This document shows, in pieces, positions 1 to 6,434 of a DNA stretch of 14,581 nt. The stretch comes from Patescibacteria group bacterium (GTDB lineage: Bacteria; Patescibacteriota; Saccharimonadia; CAILAD01; BJGX01). Location of the stretch: assembly GCA_009691555.1 (NCBI GenBank), contig SICB01000014.1:1-14581 (forward strand), given 5' to 3'. The notes beneath the pieces were generated by a model. The model made no database searches and had not been told where the DNA came from. It saw nothing but the letters and a program-made list of their open reading frames with translations. Each line of letters starts with the position of its first letter. Position 1 is the first letter of the stretch. Both the position numbers and the translations under genes were made by a program.

Positions 1-58
1 CTGACTGGTGGTAGAATAGCCATATTCTACCTGAAGTGTAAACTGCACTTACGACGAT
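1..58 (+). repeat. tRNA-Ser 5'-flank hairpin repeat, copy 1
   Basis: This stretch directly precedes tRNA-Ser(CGA). It matches the reverse complement of the flank of tRNA-Ser(UGA) (about 2195-2254) at roughly 52 of 60 positions. Its core is a perfect 9-bp hairpin: GGTAGAATA (10-18), loop GCCA, TATTCTACC (23-31). The hairpin ends 28 bases before the tRNA, the same spacing as in the other flank. One stem pair is T:A here and C:G in the other copies, so pairing is kept despite sequence change. The repeat may extend left of the window. Its function is unknown. Confidence 0.75.
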
Positions 59-152
<94 letters not shown>

Positions 153-197
153 AAACTTACGAACTTATAAATTTAGATAAAGACGATATTTTTTAAT

Positions 198-224
198 AAA
201 AAAAGAGCGATACAAAAGTATCGC
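198..224 (-). terminator. Rho-independent terminator of the NYN-domain gene
   Basis: Read on the minus strand, GCGATAC-TTTT-GTATCGC forms a perfect 7-bp hairpin with a 4-base loop, followed by TCTTTTTTT. It lies just past the stop codon of the gene at 248-871. The plus strand lacks a T run after the stem, so the direction is clear. Confidence 0.85.
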
Positions 225-247
225 CCTTATTAAAAGACCAAAGATAA

Positions 248-871
248 CTAGATGCCCATAAATTCCCTGATGTCGAAGACATCATAGCGGGTTTCCTCTT
301 GCAATGCCCGCAAGGTGCTACCGTAGAACTTATCGAAGAAACACAGTAGCGTCACACCGATGTTTTCGGATACTAACCTATCGGCAATTGGCCCGTGATT
401 ACGCAGATCATTGCCGACCAAGAATATATGCATGGCGGGTGACGACTCGAGATAAAAATCTATGTATTGCTGGATATTCTCGTCGATGTCGCTATTGCCC
501 ACCTTGGGCTTGCGAAACAGCGACCAGTCTGGACCTTCGGCGAGCCGCTTAAAAAACTCTAGGTCTTGGTGCTCGCGCTGGTTCGCGAAAATGATGCTCT
601 CAAGATTATAGCCCTTGCGCGGGTAGCGCTGCCTTAGGTATACTCTGCAGCATGCTGCAAGCCTCTGATAGGGAAATCTCTCTATCGCAGGCAGAGTCGA
701 GAAGTCGTCTCCGTACCAATTACTGTTTACACTTGGGTTGTCTATGACCAACAGGCAGGGCTCCCTGTTGTTATATCTAGTGTGTGCTTCTCTGCGCTTA
801 AATTTCTTATCCTGCTTTTCTCTTTTCGCAGCCAAATGACTAGATTTGTTCGAATTACCATTTGCGTTCAT
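248..871 (-). CDS. NYN/PIN-like domain protein, putative ribonuclease
   Basis: 207 aa. The first 36 residues are basic and polar (several Lys/Arg runs), possibly RNA-binding. The rest resembles NYN/LabA-type PIN-fold proteins. A hydrophobic strand ends in LVIDN (Asp44-Asn45). An acidic stretch lies at 128-131 (DIDE). A strand then leads to LVGND (151-155), followed by a helix and the strand GVTLLCF. These positions match the acidic metal-site pattern of NYN domains, although the usual S-G-D-x-D-F is replaced by V-G-N-D. NYN proteins are metal-dependent RNases acting on tRNA, rRNA or mRNA; the substrate here is unknown. It is a single-gene transcript with a good promoter (918-946), two AGAGGAGA sequences before the ATG and its own terminator. 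The domain call is from pattern only. Confidence 0.6.
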   Translation of the reverse strand: MNANGNSNKSSHLAAKREKQDKKFKRREAHTRYNNREPCLLVIDNPSVNSNWYGDDFSTLPAIERFPYQRLAACCRVYLRQRYPRKGYNLESIIFANQREHQDLEFFKRLAEGPDWSLFRKPKVGNSDIDENIQQYIDFYLESSPAMHIFLVGNDLRNHGPIADRLVSENIGVTLLCFFDKFYGSTLRALQEETRYDVFDIREFMGI

Positions 872-917
872 GGCTCTCCTCTGTATCTCCTCTGTAAGGG
901 GTCAAGGTACTTCTAAT

Positions 918-946
918 ATTATACAACTATTAGATAAAAAGGTCAA
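918..946 (-). promoter_or_regulatory. Sigma70-type promoter for the NYN-domain gene
   Basis: On the minus strand, -35 TTGACC (941-946), a 17-base spacer and a consensus -10 TATAAT (918-923). This predicts a 5' UTR of about 40 bases, which contains two copies of ACAGAGGAGA before the ATG at 871. Unlike several other genes in the window, this one has a normal leader and ribosome-binding site. Confidence 0.85.
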
Positions 947-1013
947 TGTGCTTGGCAGTTGCAAGTGACTTTAATAACAGTAGAGCAAAAGTGTGCAAGC
1001 GAGTCTTCTGCAT

Positions 1014-1058
1014 TAAAAATAGGCTGTGCCCTAGCCTTAGTAAGCTAAATCACAACCT
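1014..1058 (-). terminator. Terminator after tRNA-Arg
   Basis: Immediately past the tRNA-Arg 3' end on the minus strand, AGGTTGTG (1051-1058) pairs with CACAGCCT (1021-1028), with one G-T wobble. Inside it, TTAGC pairs with GCTAG. The run ATTTTTAATG follows. It is a two-part stem with a short internal loop and a T tract. Confidence 0.75.
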
Positions 1059-1059
1059 A

Positions 1060-1136
1060 TGGTGCGCCCGGCGGGATTCGAACCTGCGACCTTTGGCTCC
1101 GCAAGCCAACGCTCTATCCAGCTGAGCTACGGGCGC
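1060..1136 (-). tRNA. tRNA-Arg (anticodon GCG)
   Basis: A canonical 77-nt cloverleaf with acceptor GCGCCCG/CGGGCGC. The D arm contains GCTCAGCTGGATAGAGC. The anticodon stem TTGGC/GCCAA encloses loop TTGCGGA, giving anticodon GCG, and the T loop is GTTCGAATC. The discriminator is A, followed by encoded CCA. The anticodon would read CGC and CGU directly. Most bacteria use an ACG tRNA edited to inosine by TadA for this box, so GCG is uncommon. It has its own promoter (1149-1177) and terminator (1014-1058). Confidence 0.96.
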
Positions 1137-1148
1137 TCGAACCTGTGT

Positions 1149-1177
1149 ATTGTACCTGATAACTCCTTTTCGGTAAA
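1149..1177 (-). promoter_or_regulatory. Likely promoter of tRNA-Arg
   Basis: The minus strand has -10 TACAAT (1149-1154), 12 bases before the tRNA 5' end. A weak -35 TTTACC (1172-1177) lies 17 bases further upstream, next to the stop codon of the upstream gene. The tRNA is therefore probably transcribed on its own, with possible read-through from the membrane-protein gene. Confidence 0.55.
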
Positions 1178-1178
1178 G

Positions 1179-1961
1179 CTAAAAGCGCAATCGCCTGAAG
1201 AGCTTGTCGATGATATCTTCACTATGCTCGATTTTTGGTATCATATGCGAAATGGTTTCTTCGATTTGGTCGGCCTCGTTTGTGGCCAGAGGCAGGCTCA
1301 CCAGCGTGCCAAAGCGTTTGCCTGGAACAAGATCGATACTTGGCTGGTTGTAGTCCATGTACTCATAAAAGGCCCTGAAATCGTCAAACAAGTGCTTTTT
1401 GTTGCCAACCTCTAGGCCGTAGGTGGTGATTCGGTATTGAAGCACGGCTGGTTTGCGGTTAGCCCAGATACTGACTGCTACCGACATTACGGCCAACAGC
1501 CCTATTGTTGTCCATTTTTGAATATCGCCAGCGACGAAGAAGAAAGCCAGAACCACAAGGCCTACAAAAAATGCAACCACAGCGGCGTACCAGCCAGCGG
1601 GTTTCTGAGTATAGGCGAATTCTGGCGCCTGCCATTCGTAAAGAGTTTCTTCTGGCTCCTTTTGTTCGGGAATGTCATTATCTGATTGGCGTTTTGAGTC
1701 GGCGCGCACCCCAACAAGATTAGATTTATCTGTGGCTGGAGGGGTATTTATGGGTGGAGCTGGGGTTTGAATGGGATGTTCGGCCAGTATGTTGATTACC
1801 GGGTTTGGCTTTTGGACCACCTGATTGGCGAGTGGGTTGATGGCAGCAGTCGGCTCTTTGGGCAATGGTGGCGGGCTTTGGGCTGGTTGATTGGCAAAAG
1901 GGTTCTCCGCTGGCCTAAAGCCTGCGTCTGGCGTATTGTCTGGTTGGTCTTGTGGTTCCAT
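1179..1961 (-). CDS. Proline-rich two-TM membrane protein of unknown function
   Basis: 260 aa; family not recognised. Residues 1-105 are Pro/Asn/Gln-rich and probably disordered. They contain three loose repeats around NPFANQ (20), NPLANQ (42) and INILAEH (56), each followed by a Pro-rich stretch. Two membrane helices follow (about 124-144 and 151-167), joined by a very short turn containing GDIQKW. A mainly soluble C-terminal domain (about 170-260) starts YRITTYGLEVG, resembling the strand pattern of small membrane-linked PH-like bacterial domains; that comparison is weak. No signal peptide is visible, so the N-terminal tail is probably cytoplasmic. No clear Shine-Dalgarno precedes the ATG, and the predicted leader is only a few bases. 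It lies between tRNA-Ser(UGA) and tRNA-Arg on the same strand. Confidence 0.75.
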   Translation of the reverse strand: MEPQDQPDNTPDAGFRPAENPFANQPAQSPPPLPKEPTAAINPLANQVVQKPNPVINILAEHPIQTPAPPINTPPATDKSNLVGVRADSKRQSDNDIPEQKEPEETLYEWQAPEFAYTQKPAGWYAAVVAFFVGLVVLAFFFVAGDIQKWTTIGLLAVMSVAVSIWANRKPAVLQYRITTYGLEVGNKKHLFDDFRAFYEYMDYNQPSIDLVPGKRFGTLVSLPLATNEADQIEETISHMIPKIEHSEDIIDKLFRRLRF

Positions 1962-1975
1962 AGTTCTTATGAATT

Positions 1976-2004
1976 ATTATGCCCCAGAAAGTAGCGCCTG
2001 TCCA
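1976..2004 (-). promoter_or_regulatory. Likely promoter of the proline-rich membrane protein
   Basis: The minus strand carries -35 TGGACA (1999-2004), a 17-base spacer and -10 CATAAT (1976-1981). The -10 ends 14 bases before the ATG at 1961, so the leader would be only about 6-8 bases. That fits the absence of a ribosome-binding site. Confidence 0.55.
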
Positions 2005-2069
2005 ATGCGGTTTTTGCGATTGGCTTTAGATGCAAGCGTAGCCTTGAGTCGTAGCTTATCCTCGTTATC

Positions 2070-2096
2070 AAAAAAGACCCACCAAGAGGGGGAGTC
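2070..2096 (-). terminator. Terminator after tRNA-Ser(UGA)
   Basis: On the minus strand, GACTCCCCC-TCTT-GGTGGGTC forms a stem with one mismatch and one G-T pair, followed by TTTTTT. It lies nine bases beyond the tRNA 3' end. Confidence 0.75.
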
Positions 2097-2102
2097 GTTT
2101 TT

Positions 2103-2194
<92 letters not shown>

Positions 2195-2205
2195 AACGTC
2201 GTAAT

Positions 2206-2327
2206 TACAGCTTACACTTCAGGCAGAATATGGCTATTCTGCCACCAGTTGGCGCTGTATTACTCCTTTCAATAATTAAACATTCACCTAGCGGTTCATT
2301 CGGATTAATTATTGGTTAAGAGCAACA
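2206..2327 (-). repeat. tRNA-Ser 5'-flank hairpin repeat, copy A
   Basis: This is the first of two direct 122-bp copies with a period of 145 bp; they are identical except for position 2290 (A) versus 2435 (G). It lies directly upstream of tRNA-Ser(UGA). It contains the hairpin GGCAGAATA (2222-2230), loop TGGC, TATTCTGCC (2235-2243), 28 bases from the tRNA. Only the half nearest the tRNA is shared with copy 1 at the window start. Confidence 0.9.
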
Positions 2328-2350
2328 AGCCTCCAATCGCCCAGCACAAG

Positions 2351-2472
2351 TACAGCTTACACTTCAGGCAGAATATGGCTATTCTGCCACCAGTTGGCGC
2401 TGTATTACTCCTTTCAATAATTAAACATTCACCTGGCGGTTCATTCGGATTAATTATTGGTTAAGAGCAACA
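2351..2472 (-). repeat. tRNA-Ser 5'-flank hairpin repeat, copy B
   Basis: The second direct 122-bp copy, separated from copy A by 23 unique bases (2328-2350). It has the same 9-bp hairpin (2367-2388) but no tRNA directly downstream. Near identity to copy A points to a recent duplication or gene conversion. No ORF is shared by the copies. Confidence 0.9.
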
Positions 2473-2524
2473 CATAAATCGGATAAAAATAATAAAGCAA
2501 AACTACTGGCGGCGAGTGATGGAT

Positions 2525-2602
2525 GGCGGCTGACGCCTTCTTCGTAAGGTGCTCGTCCGCCGCGGCGGACTGCGCGCCTTACTGCGCGAACCCTACGGGT
2601 TC
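2525..2602. other. GC-rich palindrome cluster
   Basis: Four short inverted repeats are packed together: GGCG/CGCC (2525-2537), CCTT/AAGG (2536-2549), the perfect 16-bp palindrome GTCCGCCGCGGCGGAC (2555-2570) and GAACCC/GGGTTC (2588-2602). The segment is visibly richer in GC than the AT-rich sequence on its left (2473-2510). It codes for nothing convincing. It lies past the terminator of tRNA-Ser(GCU). It may be a REP-like palindromic element or a remnant of one. Confidence 0.5.
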
Positions 2603-2624
2603 TTACCCCACCCATAATGAATTC

Positions 2625-2649
2625 AAAAAGCTCAGCCAATGGTGAGCTT
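2625..2649 (-). terminator. Terminator after tRNA-Ser(GCU)
   Basis: On the minus strand, AAGCTCA-CCATTGGC-TGAGCTT forms a perfect 7-bp hairpin followed by TTT. GAATTC hexamers flank it on both sides (2619-2624 and 2653-2658) and could extend the dyad. It lies ten bases past the tRNA CCA. Confidence 0.8.
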
Positions 2650-2659
2650 GTCGAATTCA

Positions 2660-2752
2660 TGGCGGAGAGGGAGGGATTCGAACCCTCGCGGGAGCATACG
2701 CCCCCCTACCGGTTTAGCAAACCAGCCCCTTCAGCCACTTGGGTACCTCTCC
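2660..2752 (-). tRNA. tRNA-Ser (anticodon GCU)
   Basis: A 93-nt class II tRNA with acceptor GGAGAGG/CCTCTCC. The anticodon stem CTGGT/ACCGG encloses loop TTGCTAA (anticodon GCT, reading AGC/AGU). A long GC-rich variable arm is followed by T arm GGTTCGAATCC. The discriminator is G and CCA is encoded. It is the third serine isoacceptor in 2.7 kb. It lacks the hairpin repeat seen upstream of the other two. Confidence 0.97.
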
Positions 2753-2944
2753 GCGTCAAGCTATAGTTGCGTTCCAAATCGTAAGCATGTTTCTGATTTG
2801 GAGTAGCTTCATTATATCTGGACAAATATGGCATTTTCGGCTGCCCAGAATATTTGTAAGGTGCTAAAAAGTTACCGTGTCATTATAGGTCAAAAACGGA
2901 TTTTTTTCTAGACCCTAGTAGCTTACTGGCCGAGCACTGGCTGT

Positions 2945-2973
2945 ATTAAAAAATGTTAATAGAGTTTTGTCAA
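2945..2973 (-). promoter_or_regulatory. Promoter-like site upstream of tRNA-Ser(GCU)
   Basis: A consensus -35 TTGACA and -10 TTTAAT (5 of 6) with 17-base spacing on the minus strand. The next gene in that direction is tRNA-Ser(GCU), about 185 bases away. No equally good promoter is seen closer to the tRNA. Confidence 0.5.
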
Positions 2974-3010
2974 TAAGCACTAGCGTGATAGCTGGCAACA
3001 ATTAAGCAAT

Positions 3011-3036
3011 AAAAACGAACATAAAGCAAACTTTAT
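3011..3036 (-). terminator. Possible weak terminator after the TPR-like gene
   Basis: On the minus strand, ATAAAG-TTTG-CTTTAT is a 6-bp AT-rich hairpin followed by GTTCGTTTTT. The stem is weak and four to five bases separate it from the T run. It is the only candidate found downstream of the valS-TPR unit. Confidence 0.35.
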
Positions 3037-3079
3037 TCTGATTCTGTAAAATAAAACGCGTCGATGTGAAAGCTCATTG

Positions 3080-3940
3080 CTATTGAAATTTTGTAAACTT
3101 CATCTGGTTTAGCTGAATTTGGAGTGGCTTGGCTTCGGCATCTTTTCCCTGCGCTAGCAAATATCGGACCTTGAGTTCTAGCAGGGCCTGGTTGCTGGGG
3201 CTTTGGGCCAGACCACCATCGAGCGCCGCAACCGCTTTGTCGAGCTGCCCTGTGTTGGCGTATATTTTGGCAATCGACTGCCAGTCGTCGTTGGCTTTGG
3301 GGTCGGTTGCTTCGAGCCTCGTAAGTGCCAAACGATACATATGGGCATCTAGCAAAAGGTTTGTCTGCTGCCTCGCTGTAAGGCTCGATTTATTTTGCAT
3401 AATTGCGCAAATGGCGACGGTTCTTTCAGAATCTTTGCTGCTCAAATTGAGCTTTTGGGACCTTTCGGCATAGTCACAACCTTTTTGGGTATTGCCCGCG
3501 ATATACTCGACAACTGCCAACCCAGCCAGTGCTTCGGAGCTCTCCCCTGCTTGGTTGGATTCGTTAAATAAACGCTTGGCCAGCACCGGCTGATCGGCCC
3601 GCAAGGCCAGCCCTCCAAGGTAGGCTTTATCGATGTGTAGCCAGCTCTGCTCGTAGGTCTTGATAGTCTCGAGGTAGTTCCCCGCCTGCCAAAGATTATT
3701 AGCCAGAGCTCCGGTAGCAATCGGGTCGTCGATACCAATTAGTCCGGCCTGGGCCAATAAGGCTTGCTTGGTTACCGGGCTACTTGTTTTGTTTGCTTCA
3801 CTCAAGAGCTTGTCGATTTGATTATCGCGCCAGCTTTTCAAGGTCGGAATGCTAATAGCCAGATACAAGCCCAGCGTTAATATTATTGCCGTAGCAATCA
3901 GCCGAAACGAGAAAGAATTATGTCGATTCAAGTTTTTCAA
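3080..3940 (-). CDS. Membrane-anchored TPR-like repeat protein
   Basis: 286 aa from the chosen start. One N-terminal membrane helix (about residues 12-31) follows a short Lys/Arg-containing tail, so the bulk is probably outside the membrane. The remainder is helical with TPR-like spacing, most clearly near the C-terminus: WQSIAKIYANTGQLDKAVAAL, then NQALLELKVRYLLAQGKDAEA, with Ala/Gly/Tyr at helix contacts. TPR proteins scaffold protein complexes; no partner is indicated. No ATG is available. Three in-frame TTG codons occur at 3946, 3940 and 3931. The one at 3940 lies 6 bases after GAGG and is preferred; the one at 3946 would abut the GAGG. Either way the gene starts inside the 3' end of valS, so translation is probably coupled to it. 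Confidence 0.75.
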   Translation of the reverse strand: MKNLNRHNSFSFRLIATAIILTLGLYLAISIPTLKSWRDNQIDKLLSEANKTSSPVTKQALLAQAGLIGIDDPIATGALANNLWQAGNYLETIKTYEQSWLHIDKAYLGGLALRADQPVLAKRLFNESNQAGESSEALAGLAVVEYIAGNTQKGCDYAERSQKLNLSSKDSERTVAICAIMQNKSSLTARQQTNLLLDAHMYRLALTRLEATDPKANDDWQSIAKIYANTGQLDKAVAALDGGLAQSPSNQALLELKVRYLLAQGKDAEAKPLQIQLNQMKFTKFQ

Positions 3941-6308
3941 TTTCAACCTCTAGCTCTTTTATTGCTTGCTCGGCCTGCTTAGACCTGGCTTTTTCGGCTT
4001 TCACGATGGCGCTCGGTGCGTTAGCCACAAAGCTCTTGTTGTTGAGCTTGGCGGCAGTTAGCTTCAGCTGGTTTTGCTTGGCGGCCAGTCCCCTGCGCAG
4101 TTTTAAGGCCTCAACCTTATTGGCATCTTGCTGACCAGCGCTAACAACCTTGATAATTTCTATCTCAAATTGCTTGGCTTGGGCTGTGGACGGCTTGTGG
4201 ATAATGTTCGGCCAATGTTCGCTTATAAGGTTAGAATCTGTCCACATAGTGCTTTGCCAGATCGTTTCGGTAATAAATGGTGCAAAGGGGTGTGCGAGGC
4301 GCAAAATTGTATCGAGGCAGTAGGCCAGCAGGGCATAATTGGGGGATTGTTTGGAGTACTCGATGTATTTATCGGCAATATCGTTCCAGAGCAGGGAGTA
4401 GATGGTTTGGCCGGCTTCCGAGAAGTGATAGCTTTCGATATCACGGGTAACGGATTTGATGGCCGAATTGATTTTATTAATTACCCAGTGGTCGGCAGGG
4501 GAGAGCAGCTCGGCCTTGCTGGGGTCGGTGACAGGTGGAACCTTAGCCAGCACAAAGCGGGCAACATTCCAGAGCTTATTACAAAAGTTGCGGTAGCCTT
4601 GGATTTTTTCGTTATAGATGGCGCCATTGTTGCCAGCTGTAATACCAATCGATAGCGCCATTCTGAGGGCATCGGTGCCGTACTCGGCGGTGATTGCCAT
4701 TGGGTCCTCGTAGTTGCCCTTAGATTTCGATAGTTTTTGGCCTTTTTCATCTGTTACGGTGCCCCATAGGTAAACATTTTTGAAGGGCACTTGCTTGGTG
4801 GTATAGAGCCCAAACATGATCATACGGGTTACCCACTTGTGTAGTATTTCGTGGGCCGTAGCCATCAGGGTGGTGGGGTAGAATTGCTCAAAATCGCCCT
4901 TTCCAGATGTCATGAGGGTGGCGTAAGGCCACTGACTACTCGAAAACCAAGTGTCGAAGGTGTCCGTCTCGGCGCGGTAGTTGCCAGCTCCGTAGTACGC
5001 TATAGCTTCGGCCTCGGTCTTGGCGATTAGGTAGGCGTCTTTGGCGGGGTCGTTGCTGGCTTTGTAATACACCGGAATTCGAATACCCCACCAGCCGGGG
5101 CGAGATATACACCAGTCGTGCTCTTGGTTGAGCCAGTTGAGGGCATTACGCTTGTAGCGGGTAGGGTAGAAGCTTACTTCGTCTTTTTCGATGGCATCAA
5201 TGACGGGCTGGTTGAGCTCTTTGACGCGCAAAAACCACTGCTCTGATATAATTAGCTCAATTGGCGTGCTACACCTGTCATGGATCGCAATCGAGTGGGT
5301 CAGCGGCTCGGTCGATACCAGCTTGCCTGCTGAATCCAGGGCTTTTATTATGGCCTTACGGGCTTCGAGCACTTCGAGGCCAGCAAACTCCTGAGGCACA
5401 TTGATCATTTTGCCTTCTTCATCGACCACGCTAATTTCTGGCAAGCTATGGCGCTGGCCGATTTCGTAATCGTTTTTGTCGTGAGCGGGCGTAACCTTTA
5501 GCGCGCCGGTGCCGGCCTTGGGGTCGACATAGCTATCGGCGATTATTGGTATGGCTCGGTCGACGAGCGGAATTGTGGCGGTTTTACCAACCAATAGCTC
5601 GTAGTTGCGGTCCTTGGGGTTAACGGCAACCGCCGAATCGGCAAAAATAGTTTCGGGCCTGGTGGTGGCTATCTGGACCGTGCCATAATCGAGGGTGTAC
5701 ATGGCGTCGTCACGGTCGATGTGCTCGGTTTCGATATCGGGGAAGGCAGCCTGACAGCGCGGGCACCAATTGACAATCCGGTTGCCCCGATAGACATGGC
5801 CATCGCCGTGTAGACTAATAAACACATCATAGACGACATCGATAATATCTTCATCGAGAGTAAATTTTAGTTTGCTCCAGTCGGCCGAGAAACCCATCGA
5901 TTTGAAGCCAGACAGGGCACTGGCTTGGTGCTTTTTAGTGAAGTCCATAACTTGCTTGTAAAACTCGTCTGGACCCAGATCAAACCTGCTTTGGCCTTGT
6001 TTGGCTAGCTCTTTTTCGTAAACATACTGGGTTTCGATACCAGCATGGTCGGTACCTGGTAGCCACAGAGTGGGGCGCCCTTGCATACGAGCTTGTCTGA
6101 TGGCGATATCCTCGATGGTATACATCAGGTGGCCTGCATGCAACGTACCGTTGGCATTGGGTGGCGGCATAATAACACAAAAAGGCTCTTTGGTAGGGTC
6201 GCCAGCGGGCTTGAAGGCATCAGCGTCCTCCCAGATTTTAGATATTTTGGGCTCATTTATGGCTGGTTCGTAGACCTTGCCGAGTTCGTTATTTGAAGAT
6301 GATTCCAT
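3918..6308 (-). CDS. valS: Valyl-tRNA synthetase
   Basis: 796 aa class Ia synthetase, charging tRNA-Val with valine in the cytosol. Seen: HIGH-type motif HAGH (57-60) after PPPNANG; a zinc-type WCPRC (181-185); CP1 editing-domain residues TTRPET (215-220) and the HDKNDYEIG region (276-284); the catalytic-core segment CISRPGWWGIRIP (400-412); KMSKS-type motif KLSKS (525-529); an anticodon-binding helical domain; and a C-terminal Lys/Glu-rich coiled coil (about 725-796), as in ValRS tRNA-binding arms. It is shorter than the E. coli enzyme (951 aa). An in-frame extension upstream to 6380 reads through the promoter and is rejected. The ATG at 6308 begins the conserved part and lies 7 bases after TATAAT, so the mRNA is probably leaderless. 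The TPR-like gene overlaps its stop. Confidence 0.97.
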   Translation of the reverse strand: MESSSNNELGKVYEPAINEPKISKIWEDADAFKPAGDPTKEPFCVIMPPPNANGTLHAGHLMYTIEDIAIRQARMQGRPTLWLPGTDHAGIETQYVYEKELAKQGQSRFDLGPDEFYKQVMDFTKKHQASALSGFKSMGFSADWSKLKFTLDEDIIDVVYDVFISLHGDGHVYRGNRIVNWCPRCQAAFPDIETEHIDRDDAMYTLDYGTVQIATTRPETIFADSAVAVNPKDRNYELLVGKTATIPLVDRAIPIIADSYVDPKAGTGALKVTPAHDKNDYEIGQRHSLPEISVVDEEGKMINVPQEFAGLEVLEARKAIIKALDSAGKLVSTEPLTHSIAIHDRCSTPIELIISEQWFLRVKELNQPVIDAIEKDEVSFYPTRYKRNALNWLNQEHDWCISRPGWWGIRIPVYYKASNDPAKDAYLIAKTEAEAIAYYGAGNYRAETDTFDTWFSSSQWPYATLMTSGKGDFEQFYPTTLMATAHEILHKWVTRMIMFGLYTTKQVPFKNVYLWGTVTDEKGQKLSKSKGNYEDPMAITAEYGTDALRMALSIGITAGNNGAIYNEKIQGYRNFCNKLWNVARFVLAKVPPVTDPSKAELLSPADHWVINKINSAIKSVTRDIESYHFSEAGQTIYSLLWNDIADKYIEYSKQSPNYALLAYCLDTILRLAHPFAPFITETIWQSTMWTDSNLISEHWPNIIHKPSTAQAKQFEIEIIKVVSAGQQDANKVEALKLRRGLAAKQNQLKLTAAKLNNKSFVANAPSAIVKAEKARSKQAEQAIKELEVEIEKLEST

Positions 6309-6315
6309 AACAATT

Positions 6316-6324
6316 ATTATAACA
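6316..6324 (-). promoter_or_regulatory. Extended -10 promoter of valS (predicted leaderless mRNA)
   Basis: TGTTATAAT on the minus strand is an extended -10 (TGnTATAAT). It is followed by 7 bases and then the valS ATG, so the transcript should begin at or within a base of the start codon. No convincing -35 or Shine-Dalgarno is seen, as expected for an extended -10 with a leaderless message. Confidence 0.75.
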
Positions 6325-6357
6325 TCCGGGAGCTTAATCTGGCGAGAGCCAAAATGT

Positions 6358-6387
6358 TTGACACAACTAGATGTTGTCATCTAAAAT
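6358..6387 (+). promoter_or_regulatory. Promoter of the acidic protein gene, with internal dyad
   Basis: -35 TTGACA (6358-6363), an 18-base spacer and -10 TAAAAT (6382-6387). The spacer contains ACAAC-TAGAT-GTTGT (6363-6377), an inverted repeat placed where a repressor could act. The predicted leader is about 40 bases and includes AGAGAGG before the ATG. It diverges from the valS promoter. Confidence 0.65.
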
Positions 6388-6434
6388 ATACATAACTTGT
6401 TTAAATTTATTAGAAAGGCAGAGAGGCAAAACCA

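Larger units (their letters stand above)
2753..3079 (-). other. Gene-free stretch with hairpins and a promoter-like site
   Basis: No convincing ORF is present. On the minus strand a promoter-like pair points toward tRNA-Ser(GCU): TTGACA (2968-2973), 17 bases, TTTAAT (2945-2950). Between it and the tRNA lie two inverted repeats. ACAAATAT/ATATTTGT (2822-2857) has an inner GGCA/TGCC. TCCAAATC/GATTTGGA (2773-2802) is enclosed by AAGCTA/TAGCTT (2758-2809). These could form a long tRNA leader or a small RNA. Confidence 0.4.

Noticed and set aside
1059..1415. Plus-strand ORF MVRPAGFEPATFGS...
   Set aside because: This is the familiar spurious translation through a tRNA gene read antisense; it overlaps tRNA-Arg and the membrane-protein gene.
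2206..2472. CRISPR array reading of the direct repeats
   Set aside because: Only two 122-bp units with one 23-bp spacer; no cas genes; the repeat is related to tRNA flanks.
2454..2660. Minus-strand ORF of 68 aa, Arg-rich
   Set aside because: It covers the terminator and the GC-rich palindromes; the Arg run comes from the CGCG-rich repeats. No start signal.
6309..6380. Upstream in-frame extension of valS giving 24 more residues
   Set aside because: It reads through the TGTTATAAT promoter and the divergent promoter region, and the sequence is not ValS-like.
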